64,000 nt of DNA, from the NCBI RefSeq assembly GCF_025567285.1, contig NZ_JAOQJT010000002.1:463008-527007 (forward strand), in the 5' to 3' direction. The position numbers and the translations under genes were made by a program. Shown here piece after piece: positions 52,344 to 59,894 of the stretch. Each line of letters begins with the position of its first letter. Within the stretch, counting starts at the first letter, position 1. Under the pieces are notes generated by a model that had not been told where the DNA came from, made no database searches, and was given only the letters and a program-made list of their open reading frames with translations. The stretch comes from Coprococcus aceti. GTDB taxonomy: Bacteria > Bacillota > Clostridia > Lachnospirales > Lachnospiraceae.

Positions 52344-53036
52344 TTATTCTTGGATTTGACTCAAATCAAATGCACCGTTCTCAATCAACTTCAAAATTGT
52401 GTCTACCAAGTTGTTTTTTACAGTTTCACTTTCATTTTCAACGCCAGAATACTCTACATAAATAGTGTTCTCTCCCATATCAAAGGTTGCATAATATATT
52501 ACGGTTTTGATACCTTGACTATTTGACTTTGTTACGAAATATCCTGCATTGATATCAACGCCGTCTACACTTGAAGTGATTGTATTTCCATCAATGATAG
52601 TATCTAATAGATTTACACCCTGTTTAGATACTACCATTCTTGTATCACCAATTTTTCCCTCAAGACCCAGAATATTATGATTGTCAGCATCAAAGTAAGC
52701 ATCTGCGGTAACAGGCAAGTCTGCAAAAAGCATTTCAATCTCAGCATCGCTCAAGGGCCTTGTTGTTACATTTAAGTTAATTGAAGATTGTGATAAGTCA
52801 TTTTTAACAAAAGTAATTGTTTCTCCACCATCCAGCGTGGCAATATCGTTTTTTGTACCAAACAGATTGCTTTGAAAAACTCCCACTCCAATCACAGCAA
52901 CGAGTACGAAGCAAGCAGCAACAGACACCCATTTTTGCCGATTAGTTATTTTACTTGTTTTTTTCATAGGTTCAGCCTCCTTAATATACTGATTATCGAC
53001 ATTTCCCAATGCCCTTAAAAGTTTCTTTTCTTTCAT
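52344..53036 (-). CDS. Anti-sigma-type membrane protein
   Basis: 230 residues. A cytosolic N-terminus (1-33), one membrane helix (about 36-53) and an external domain with no known enzyme motif. It overlaps the sigma factor stop by 4 bp, the standard sigma/anti-sigma arrangement. The external part (VKQGVNLLDTIIDG, YYATFDMGENTIYVEYSG; key segments) may sense a cell-wall or surface cue. Its 3' end abuts the stop codon of the molybdenum-cofactor gene. Confidence 0.75.
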   Translation of the reverse strand: MKEKKLLRALGNVDNQYIKEAEPMKKTSKITNRQKWVSVAACFVLVAVIGVGVFQSNLFGTKNDIATLDGGETITFVKNDLSQSSINLNVTTRPLSDAEIEMLFADLPVTADAYFDADNHNILGLEGKIGDTRMVVSKQGVNLLDTIIDGNTITSSVDGVDINAGYFVTKSNSQGIKTVIYYATFDMGENTIYVEYSGVENESETVKNNLVDTILKLIENGAFDLSQIQE

Positions 53037-53593
53037 ACAGAGATACCTTCTTTCTCTAACAATTTTTTAAGTTCGTTCCTTGAACGAAATAATGACATCT
53101 TGATTTTGCTCTCGCTCATATCATATTCCGTTGCAATTTCTTTAATGGGCGATAAGTACCAATATCTTCTCATAAAGATTTTTCGCTGTTCTAATGACAG
53201 GGAAGAAAGAAAGCGGTTGAGAATATCCGTTAGAGCAATTTCTTCAACAATGTTTTCTGTACTATCCAACGATGGTATGCACTCTTGTATTTCATCAAGA
53301 ATCAATGGCATTTGCCCGCTATTACGTTTCTTTGCATTGAGCAGTTCGTACCTGTCCAAAGATAAGTTGCGAGTAATCTTCCCTAAAAAAGTTTTTAGGA
53401 CAGATGGACGGTTAGGCGGTATGCTGTTCCAAGCTCTTAAATAAGTATCATTTACACATTCCTCGCTGTCTTCGTCATTGTGAAGAATATTAAAGGCTAT
53501 GTATCTGCAATACTTTCCGTATTTTTTTGAAGTTTCGGATATAGCAGCTTCGGAGCGCTCCCAATATAAATCTAATATCTGCTTATCATCCAT
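53033..53593 (-). CDS. ECF-type RNA polymerase sigma factor
   Basis: 186 residues from the ATG at 53593, behind AAAGGAGGAGGAG; the longer frame adds 23 unlikely residues. Region 2 (YCRYIAFNILHNDEDSEECVNDTYLRAW, key: NDTYLRAW) and region 4 (FMRRYWYLSPIKEIATEYDMSESKIKMSLFR, key helix-turn-helix) are both present. Its partner gene follows with 4-bp overlap. Target promoters are not known. Confidence 0.88.
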   Translation of the reverse strand: MDDKQILDLYWERSEAAISETSKKYGKYCRYIAFNILHNDEDSEECVNDTYLRAWNSIPPNRPSVLKTFLGKITRNLSLDRYELLNAKKRNSGQMPLILDEIQECIPSLDSTENIVEEIALTDILNRFLSSLSLEQRKIFMRRYWYLSPIKEIATEYDMSESKIKMSLFRSRNELKKLLEKEGISV

Positions 53594-53778
53594 AGGCTTC
53601 TCCTCCTCCTTTGTATTAAGGCCTTTCACTCTAATAGACGGGGAAAATGTGTCAAGCGTCACTTAAATTCAAAAGATATTTATTCAAAGATTAGCTTTCA
53701 TTTTTTGAAAGAATATAATAAAACAGCAAAAGACATACACCAACAAGTCTCTTAATATTCAATGCGGAAAATTACAAT

Positions 53779-54009
53779 TCATACAATCTTTTTGAAATCA
53801 ATTTTATCCCTCATTTTTTCATGCTTTTCCTTTGGCTTAGATAAGGGAACACAATACTTATGTTCATTACAAATAACAAGCACTCCAAGAAAAGGTCGCT
53901 CGTCCTTACCAATCTGAGGAGATACCGATAAAACTCTGTCATCTATATTATGTAAGTTTCTGATGTATTTCATATCAATACGATATACTTCTAATGGTGC
54001 TTGAATCAT
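53779..54009 (-). pseudogene. Truncated ToxN/AbiQ-family type III toxin
   Basis: 76 residues that match the N-terminal half of ToxN/AbiQ endoribonucleases: YRIDMKYIRNLHNIDDRV, ERPFLGVLVI, YCVPLSKPKEKHEKMRDKIDFKKI (key: PLS-KPK-KHxKM). Family members are about 165 residues, so the C-terminal half is lost; the frame stops at the border with the sigma operon. The fragment is probably inactive. A terminator hairpin and a 36-bp-period sequence upstream recall the usual ToxI arrangement. Confidence 0.75.
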
Positions 54010-54029
54010 TCATTTCTTCTTTAAAATAT

Positions 54030-54118
54030 TTCAAGGACTATGTTTCCATAGTCCTTGAATGTAGTGTCACCGTAGCGACCCTAACGCTTTTTGAACGTCC
54101 ACTTATCGGCAGGACCCT
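54030..54118 (-). ncRNA. Remnant of ToxI-like antitoxin RNA with terminator
   Basis: A perfect 13-bp hairpin with GAAA loop (54030-54042, 54047-54059, minus strand), followed by ATATTTT, lies just before the toxin fragment. Upstream, AGGGTC (54077-54082, 54113-54118) and TTCAA (54055-54059, 54091-54095) each recur with 36-bp spacing, the usual ToxI repeat length. Similarity between the units is low, so the repeat is degraded or coincidental. Confidence 0.4.
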
Positions 54119-54218
54119 CCTTCAATATTATTGAACCAAATGCCATTCTTTTGTCAATGAATTTCTAAAAATTCATAATCTTTTTATATTTAGCACAAAT
54201 CATTTTTCAGCCTCGTAG

Positions 54219-54269
54219 AGCGAAATACACCCACCGCACAAATCTTCGATTTGTACTCTGTGTATTTCG
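54219..54269. repeat. Nested hairpin homologous to 26210-26264
   Basis: Outer stem CGAAATACAC/GTGTATTTCG (54221-54230, 54260-54269), inner stem ACAAATC/GATTTGT (54238-54244, 54248-54254). Left flank AGCCTCG-AGAG is shared with the 26-kb copy in the same orientation, but the loop is inverted. Confidence 0.75.
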
Positions 54270-54270
54270 A

Positions 54271-54726
54271 CTAATTATTCTTTTGAATGCCTTCTTTTAT
54301 CTTATAAATACGTATCTTCCAAATCAAATATTGTACTATCCAAACTACAACAAATATTGCAACAAAAATAGCAAAATAGCTTAATACACCTTTAACAGAA
54401 TGCTCCATCCATTCGCAAATATATGCAACTGTCATCATAAGTACAGATACAATTCCAAAATAAATGCTTGTTTGTTTTAATAAACTCCACTTATCTATTT
54501 CCCAGATAACAGATGCTCCTGCAAATCCTGCTCCAAGAACGGCACTTAAAACAGTCTGTATGATAATCGCTGTTACCTCATTGCCAAATCGTTCAATCAA
54601 ACTCGGAACACATGAATAGTAACTACCATCACCGATTGCAAGTGAAATTCCAATTGTAATCAAATAACTAATTACAATTCCACCCAATAATCCAACAAAT
54701 ATTCTAGAAAATAATTCTTTTTTCAT
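54271..54726 (-). CDS. DUF3021 family membrane protein
   Basis: 151 residues, four hydrophobic segments (about 8-30, 45-72, 85-105, 115-140), the DUF3021 layout. It lies 11 bp behind a LytTR regulator gene, the usual pairing in Firmicutes, where the membrane protein is thought to act on or be controlled by the regulator. Function unknown. Confidence 0.82.
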   Translation of the reverse strand: MKKELFSRIFVGLLGGIVISYLITIGISLAIGDGSYYSCVPSLIERFGNEVTAIIIQTVLSAVLGAGFAGASVIWEIDKWSLLKQTSIYFGIVSVLMMTVAYICEWMEHSVKGVLSYFAIFVAIFVVVWIVQYLIWKIRIYKIKEGIQKNN

Positions 54727-54737
54727 TTTTAGTCACC

Positions 54738-55184
54738 TCATAATCCTAATACTTTTTTGATCTTTGAAACATATCTTCTGGAAACATAACTTACAGTCCC
54801 ATTCGATAATTCCATACAAATTGTTCCTACAAAGCTTAAATCAAGGCTTTTAACCTTCTTAAGATTCACAATTTCTGAATTTGATATCCTTACAAACTTA
54901 CTGTTATCCAATCTTTCTTCCGCTTCATATAGTCTCAATCTAATTTGATACGTACCATTGTCTGTTTGGGTAAAAACTTTACTGTCTTCTGCGTAAATCT
55001 TTACTATGTGATCCGGATCTAATAGTTCGACCTTATCCTCTCTGATACCGGAAATAATTGTTGGAGCATCATCTAATCTGCTTACAAAATCAACAACTCT
55101 GTTAACTTCTTCCGTCATCTGTGCTGTTGTAATCATAATTTCAGGTTCTTTAGCTTCCGCATCGATATTAATATTCAGTTTCAT
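54738..55184 (-). CDS. LytTR-domain DNA-binding regulator (no receiver)
   Basis: 148 residues. The C-terminal half is a LytTR domain (about 50-146: RLRLYEAEERLDNSKFVRISNSEIVNLKKV, key: FVRISNSEIVNL). There is no phosphoacceptor domain, so control is likely through the DUF3021 partner. AAAGGAGG precedes the ATG. It is unrelated to the agr response regulator in domain layout. Confidence 0.88.
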   Translation of the reverse strand: MKLNINIDAEAKEPEIMITTAQMTEEVNRVVDFVSRLDDAPTIISGIREDKVELLDPDHIVKIYAEDSKVFTQTDNGTYQIRLRLYEAEERLDNSKFVRISNSEIVNLKKVKSLDLSFVGTICMELSNGTVSYVSRRYVSKIKKVLGL

Positions 55185-55303
55185 GATTTTCCTCCTTTCT
55201 TGCTTTGTAGTATATCTGGATTAGGATTATTATCTATACTTTATCAATAGGTGGTAATTTTTTCTACCTAACTGGTCAAAAACAATGTTTTCGCAGTTGA
55301 TTC

Positions 55304-55362
55304 CTTCCCTTGTTTTTTCCCTTATGAGGGTTCATAAACAAGGGTAAAACGATATAACACAA
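55304..55362 (-). repeat. Inverted homologue of the 13.4-kb element end
   Basis: Read on +, CTTCCCTTGTTTTT, CCCTTATGAGG, ACAAGGG and CGATATAACA match, in order, the minus strand of 13433-13373 with few differences. A nearby ACCTAACTGGT (55266-55276) also occurs at 13280-13290. It indicates an old end of a related element. Confidence 0.65.
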
Positions 55363-55512
55363 TACAAGATGTGACGGGGAGGACACCCACGAAAATTTTA
55401 GTATTTTCAAGGGTTTGCCGAGATTTCTATAACCAAATATAACAGTTATTAAATTTCTTAAAATACCTCAAGTGAGAATTCAAATTTATCGCTCTGATTT
55501 TTAATACATGTA

Positions 55513-55594
55513 GGGACGTTCCTTCTGTCACCAAGAGTGTCCCCCTGTCTTATTCGTTACAGGGGGACACTCTTGGTGACAGAAGGAACGTCCC
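55513..55594. repeat. Perfect 36-bp palindrome (GGGACG family)
   Basis: 55513-55548 and 55559-55594 are exact reverse complements with a 10-bp spacer. The core GGGACGTTCCTTCTGTCACC resembles the REP/MITE-like repeats scattered in Clostridia. Related copies: 42851-42881, 52331-52347, and more distant ones at 57120-57169. Confidence 0.85.
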
Positions 55595-55718
55595 CGATTT
55601 CCCCGATTTCCGGTCAATTTCATCTAAAGTGTCCATTAGCGGATCCGGCATATTGAATCCTTATTTTTCTTGTGATAACTTTTCCCACAGCGTATCAGAA
55701 CATCAGGAGGAGTAAATT

Positions 55719-57110
55719 ATGCCAAGAAAATATTATCCATTAACACCTTCACAAAAGATACATTTCAAACCAATTATTGAATTTGGCACTCAGCAAGTCG
55801 CAAATATAAGCATTTGTATGACTCTGCAGGCGCCGCTAGATTTCGGTTTGCTGAAAAAATGCATACAGCTGGAGTACGAAAGATACGAATGCCTGCGAAT
55901 CCGTTTTACAAAAGTTGACCAAAATGGAGAGGTACGGCAATATGTTGTTTCTCACGATGACAGAGATATTGATTACGAAAACCTTTCATGGCTTTCCGGT
56001 GATGACGCTTATCACCGCATGGAAGAATGGTCCAGAATTCCGTTTGACGGGGACAATGTTCCAATGAATGTGATAAAAATGATCTCGCTTCCGGGTGGCT
56101 ACAATGGGCTGTACATCAAAATCGATCACAGACTCATGGATTCATGTGGAGCTATCGTCATGGTGAATGACATCATGGAACTGTACTGTCATTACAAATT
56201 TGGCACGCCTTATCCCGAGGACATGGCAAGTTTCACTGACATGGTCGAACGTGATCTTAAAAAAAGCACAGACGAAAAACGTGTCTCAAAAGACCGCATG
56301 TACTGGCAAAATGTGCTGGAGGAAAATGGAGAACCTATTTACTCCGATATACAGGGACAACGGATACTTCAGGAAAGCAGACGCCTTCACAATGACAAGT
56401 CACTTCGCGCTGCAGATCAGGAGATCAACGACCTGTCTGTCGCTACAAAGAACTATCACCTGGATGCTGAGCCAACTCAGAATCTTCTGGATTTTTGTAT
56501 GAACAATCACATATCCATGACCAACCTCATTCTCATGGGAATACGAACTTATCTCTCCAAGGCAAATGGCGGACAGACTGACATCTCCATAAGGAATTAT
56601 GTTTCAAGACGTTCCACCCATGCTGAGTGGGTATCAGGTGGCTCTCGCGCAATGGCATACCCTTGCAGAACCATCATTGATCCGGACACAGAGTTTCTAG
56701 ATGCAGTTTTCATGATTCAGGATGTTCAGAATCATGTATACCGACACTGCAATTATGACCCGGAACTTTTGTCTGACCAGATGAAAGAAATGTTCCACAC
56801 TCCTCCACACACTACTTATGAGAGCGTGGGGCTTACTTACCAGCCTCTTCCTATCAGGCTTAAAAATCCGCATCTCGAAAACATTTCCGTAAGGAGCATG
56901 TGGATTCCAAATGGTACATCAAAACAAAAGATCTATCTCACCGTCATGCACAGTGCAAATGATCTGGGTTTGAATTTCTATTTCAGATACCAGACCGCAA
57001 GTCTCTCCGAACAGGACATTGAACTGTTCTACTACTACCTTATGAAGATAATCTTCAAAGGCATTGCCGAGCCAGAAATGACTGTGGGCGAAATCATCGA
57101 ATGCATCTAA
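55719..57110 (+). CDS. Stand-alone condensation-domain protein
   Basis: 463 residues, NRPS condensation/acyltransferase superfamily. The HHxxxDG motif reads DHRLMDSCG (136-144): the second, catalytic His137 and Asp141 remain while the first His is Asp. The latch region and a C-terminal half with TYESVGLTYQP and MHSANDLGLNFYFRYQT agree with the fold. It has no adenylation or carrier domain of its own; both are encoded just downstream as separate proteins. GGAGGAG precedes the ATG. It probably joins an acyl group from the carrier to an amine or alcohol. Confidence 0.82.
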   Translation: MPRKYYPLTPSQKIHFKPIIEFGTQQVANISICMTLQAPLDFGLLKKCIQLEYERYECLRIRFTKVDQNGEVRQYVVSHDDRDIDYENLSWLSGDDAYHRMEEWSRIPFDGDNVPMNVIKMISLPGGYNGLYIKIDHRLMDSCGAIVMVNDIMELYCHYKFGTPYPEDMASFTDMVERDLKKSTDEKRVSKDRMYWQNVLEENGEPIYSDIQGQRILQESRRLHNDKSLRAADQEINDLSVATKNYHLDAEPTQNLLDFCMNNHISMTNLILMGIRTYLSKANGGQTDISIRNYVSRRSTHAEWVSGGSRAMAYPCRTIIDPDTEFLDAVFMIQDVQNHVYRHCNYDPELLSDQMKEMFHTPPHTTYESVGLTYQPLPIRLKNPHLENISVRSMWIPNGTSKQKIYLTVMHSANDLGLNFYFRYQTASLSEQDIELFYYYLMKIIFKGIAEPEMTVGEIIECI

Positions 57111-57119
57111 CTATTTTTT

Positions 57120-57169
57120 GGGGGCGGAGGTTCCTGACCCCCTTCGTGGGGACGGAGGTGCCTGACCCC
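57120..57169. repeat. Tandem GGGG-CGGAGGT-CCTGACCCC repeat
   Basis: Two copies of about 22 bp with 28-bp period between the condensation and carrier genes (CGGAGG at 57125 and 57153). Such GGGGACGGAGGTGCCTGACCCC units are typical REP-like repeats of Firmicutes and can fold back on themselves. Confidence 0.7.
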
Positions 57170-57200
57170 ATTTGATTAATTCAAGAAGGAGATTTTTAAT

Positions 57201-57449
57201 ATGAATAACAATATAACATTTTTAAACATTGTTGCCGAATACTGCAATACACCAGCTGATGAGATCACTAATGATATGCGATTCATAGAGGATTTGGGAT
57301 TTAGCTCCCTTGATTTCATGACTTTTCTCGGAGACCTTGAAGATACATTTGACGTGGAAATCGATGAAGATGAGATCATCAATATTCACACTATAGAAGA
57401 CGCCATCAAGTACCTTGACAACCTGACAAGCTCTTCTGCATCGGTTTAA
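57201..57449 (+). CDS. Acyl carrier protein
   Basis: 82 residues, acidic, four-helix carrier fold, phosphopantetheine attachment at Ser36 in DLGFSSLDF. AAGGAG lies 8 nt before the ATG. It lies between the condensation and ligase genes, so it most likely carries the acyl group loaded by the ligase. Not the housekeeping fatty-acid ACP, given context and the non-canonical LGFSSLDF in place of LGADSLD. Confidence 0.9.
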   Translation: MNNNITFLNIVAEYCNTPADEITNDMRFIEDLGFSSLDFMTFLGDLEDTFDVEIDEDEIINIHTIEDAIKYLDNLTSSSASV

Positions 57450-57517
57450 CATTAAAAATCTGGGACGACGGAGTATGTCCCATTTTGCCTCACATAAAAG
57501 AAATGGAGATATAATAT

Positions 57518-59083
57518 ATGGAAGAAAATATTCTGGAAATTGTTGAAAAAAGCTGTCAGATACATAGAGATGTAATAGCTGTTAAATATCTGTCTCACAG
57601 AGATATTGTCGAAAAGAGCTACGGAGATCTGTGGGATGACATTCGCAAAACTGCTATCATTTTGCGAAATAATGGACTCTGCGGAACACATATTGCACTG
57701 GTGGGAAGCAGCTCTTATGAATGGATCTGCGCCTACATGGCTATACTTTTCACGGGAAATACTGCTGTACCGCTGGATGCAAACCTGTCTGCTCCGGAAT
57801 TACATGAACTTCTGAATAGATCAGAATCAACTGCATTATTCTGCGGAGCATCCAGAAAAGATGTGATAACAGAACTGAAAGCAGATTGTCCTAGAATGAA
57901 TGTTGTATTCACCATGGAAAAGAAAGTCGATATAGAGCGTCCGGAGGGTGCAGATTCAAATCCACAATTAGCAATTTTGTCATTTGAACAGCTCCGCAGC
58001 GAAATTACCATACCGGATGACTTTGCATTTGCCGATCAGGATAAGGATAAAATGTGTACGCTTATGTATACCTCTGGAACAACAGGTAAAAGCAAAGGCG
58101 TCATGCTGTCTCAATTCAATCTCGCACAAAATGTTGAAAATGTATATGTAAATCTGGAACCTGGTGTAACTATTCTGAGCGTTCTTCCTATACATCACGC
58201 CTTCTGCCTGACAATGGAATGGATGAAGGGCATTTCACTGGGCGCCACTATCTGCATCAATGACTCGTTGCTACACATGCTGAAAAATATGAAACGGTTC
58301 CAGCCCGTTGGCATGCTGATGGTTCCTCTCATGGTAGAAACCATTTACAAAAAACTCAAAGACGTCAACCCTCTCCTTCCTAAAAAGCTGGTTGCAAAGG
58401 AAGCATTTGGCGGTAAACTGGAATATATATTCTGCGGAGGGGCATATCTGGATCCTATGTATGTTACCGAATTCAAAAAATACGGAATAGACATACTCCA
58501 GGGATACGGCATGACTGAATGCTCCCCTGTAATTTGCTCCAACAATCACAGATACAACAGACCCGGATCCGTTGGCAAACTCCTGGACAACTGTGCTGTT
58601 CGTTTTGTCGATGAGGAAATTCAAGTAAAAGGCACAAGCGTCATGTCCGGATACTACGACATGCCAGACGAGACCGCAGAAGCTTTTCAAGACGGCTGGC
58701 TCTGCACCGGAGATCTTGGTTATCTCGACTCCGATGGTTTCATGTATATAACCGGAAGGAAAAAGAACCTCATCATTCTGGCAAATGGTGAAAACATATC
58801 CCCTGAAGAACTGGAAGGGAAGCTTTCTATAGAGCCCCTTATTTCAGAAATAGTCATTACCGGCGACGGCAACCATCTCACTGCTCACATATATCCAGAT
58901 CAGGATTTTGTAGATAAGAAACATATGGATGCAGCCAGGACTTCTGAAAAATTGCAAAAAATTATTGATACTTTCAACAAAAACCAGCCAACATACAAAA
59001 GGATCTCTGCACTGGATATAAGAAAAGAGCCGTTTGAAAAGAGTTCGACAAAAAAGATCAAAAGAAATCTCGTACAACAATAG
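57518..59083 (+). CDS. AMP-dependent acyl ligase (ANL superfamily)
   Basis: 521 residues. Core motifs: TLMYTSGTTGKSKGVMLSQ (P-loop region; A3), YGMTECSPV (A5), and GWLCTGDLGYLDSDGFMYITGRKKN (A7-A8 with the hinge Asp; shown by key parts TGDLG and ITGRKK), C-terminal lysine in STKKIKR (A10). It activates a carboxylic acid, likely a fatty or short acyl group, and loads the adjacent carrier. Domain makeup does not say whether the substrate is an amino acid. Confidence 0.9.
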   Translation: MEENILEIVEKSCQIHRDVIAVKYLSHRDIVEKSYGDLWDDIRKTAIILRNNGLCGTHIALVGSSSYEWICAYMAILFTGNTAVPLDANLSAPELHELLNRSESTALFCGASRKDVITELKADCPRMNVVFTMEKKVDIERPEGADSNPQLAILSFEQLRSEITIPDDFAFADQDKDKMCTLMYTSGTTGKSKGVMLSQFNLAQNVENVYVNLEPGVTILSVLPIHHAFCLTMEWMKGISLGATICINDSLLHMLKNMKRFQPVGMLMVPLMVETIYKKLKDVNPLLPKKLVAKEAFGGKLEYIFCGGAYLDPMYVTEFKKYGIDILQGYGMTECSPVICSNNHRYNRPGSVGKLLDNCAVRFVDEEIQVKGTSVMSGYYDMPDETAEAFQDGWLCTGDLGYLDSDGFMYITGRKKNLIILANGENISPEELEGKLSIEPLISEIVITGDGNHLTAHIYPDQDFVDKKHMDAARTSEKLQKIIDTFNKNQPTYKRISALDIRKEPFEKSSTKKIKRNLVQQ

Positions 59084-59171
59084 ACTCACACGCATTATTG
59101 TTGTAACATTGCTGTATTAGATAGTGACAAAACTGCAGCACCAAGCCAGACAGCAGATAAAGGAGACAGCC

Positions 59172-59750
59172 ATGATCAACTCAACCGATCCCCGATATGA
59201 TAGAACTGAAAGTGACCTTCTAGATGCATTCAAGATACTTGCAGGTCAAAAGGCTCTGAACAAAATAAGCGTGTCCGAGATAACCAAACTCACAGGTGTG
59301 ACCAGAAGCACATTTTACAACCACTATGAAGACATGCCTGCTTTCATCAATGCCATGGAAGACCGCATCATCGATGAAATATTTCAGATCATGAATAGCT
59401 TCAAACCAGAAGGCAATCTTGAGATCTGCCACCAGTTCTTCAGGTCTCTATGCGAATACATGAAAGCAAATAGATTTCTCATGATCATCATTGCCACACC
59501 TGAGGCTTATGATTTCGTGGAAAAGGCACTGACAATGTTCCATAGATACGTGCGATTAATTCTGGAAAAATCCAGCAAGACCGGCCTGGCCCAGGAGAAA
59601 TACTCATACGCCGTAGCATACGCAATAGGCGGCGTGGTTGGTATCCTGCACAAGTTTGCGGTGGATAACTGTCAGGAAAGCAGCGACAAGGTGTCTGCTT
59701 TCCTGACAGAAGCGTTTCTGGATGGTATGAGACCGTATTTGGGGGTGTAG
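59172..59750 (+). CDS. TetR-family transcriptional regulator
   Basis: 192 residues from the ATG at 59172 (AAAGGAGA, 6 nt); a longer frame begins at 59124. N-terminal TetR helix-turn-helix (about 12-58: KISVSEITKLTGVTRSTFYNHYED, key: VTRSTFYNHYE) and a C-terminal TetR-type effector domain. Last gene of the condensation cluster and its likely regulator. Confidence 0.9.
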   Translation: MINSTDPRYDRTESDLLDAFKILAGQKALNKISVSEITKLTGVTRSTFYNHYEDMPAFINAMEDRIIDEIFQIMNSFKPEGNLEICHQFFRSLCEYMKANRFLMIIIATPEAYDFVEKALTMFHRYVRLILEKSSKTGLAQEKYSYAVAYAIGGVVGILHKFAVDNCQESSDKVSAFLTEAFLDGMRPYLGV

Positions 59751-59751
59751 G

Positions 59752-59792
59752 CACATCTCTTCATCTAGTGGTGTTGGGGAGATGTGTTTTTT
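59752..59792 (+). terminator. Terminator of the condensation cluster
   Basis: CACATCTC (59752-59759) pairs with GAGATGTG (59779-59786), followed by T6, directly after the TetR stop codon. Confidence 0.8.
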
Positions 59793-59807
59793 ATACATTC
59801 TCACATA

Positions 59808-59841
59808 AAGAGCTGCGCTTCTTTAATGAAACGCAGCTCTT
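59808..59841. terminator. Hairpin before the GH51 gene end
   Basis: AAGAGCTGCG (59808-59817) and CGCAGCTCTT (59832-59841) form a perfect 10-bp stem between convergent genes; no long T-run on either side. Probably ends the GH51 transcript on the minus strand. Confidence 0.5.
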
Positions 59842-59894
59842 ATGCTTATATTTTTATTATAAAGACGAAATGCACTGTGAATATGCCCCAATAT

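Larger units (their letters stand above)
52331..55594. other. Degraded mobile island between GGGACG-family repeats
   Basis: The left edge is a half repeat AAGGAACGTCCCTGATT (about 52331-52347), the right edge the complete palindrome 55513-55594. Inside are a sigma/anti-sigma pair, a truncated type III toxin, a DUF3021-LytTR pair, a hairpin like that of the 13-29 kb element, and an inverted copy of that element's left end (55304-55362). No integrase or relaxase remains. Confidence 0.55.
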
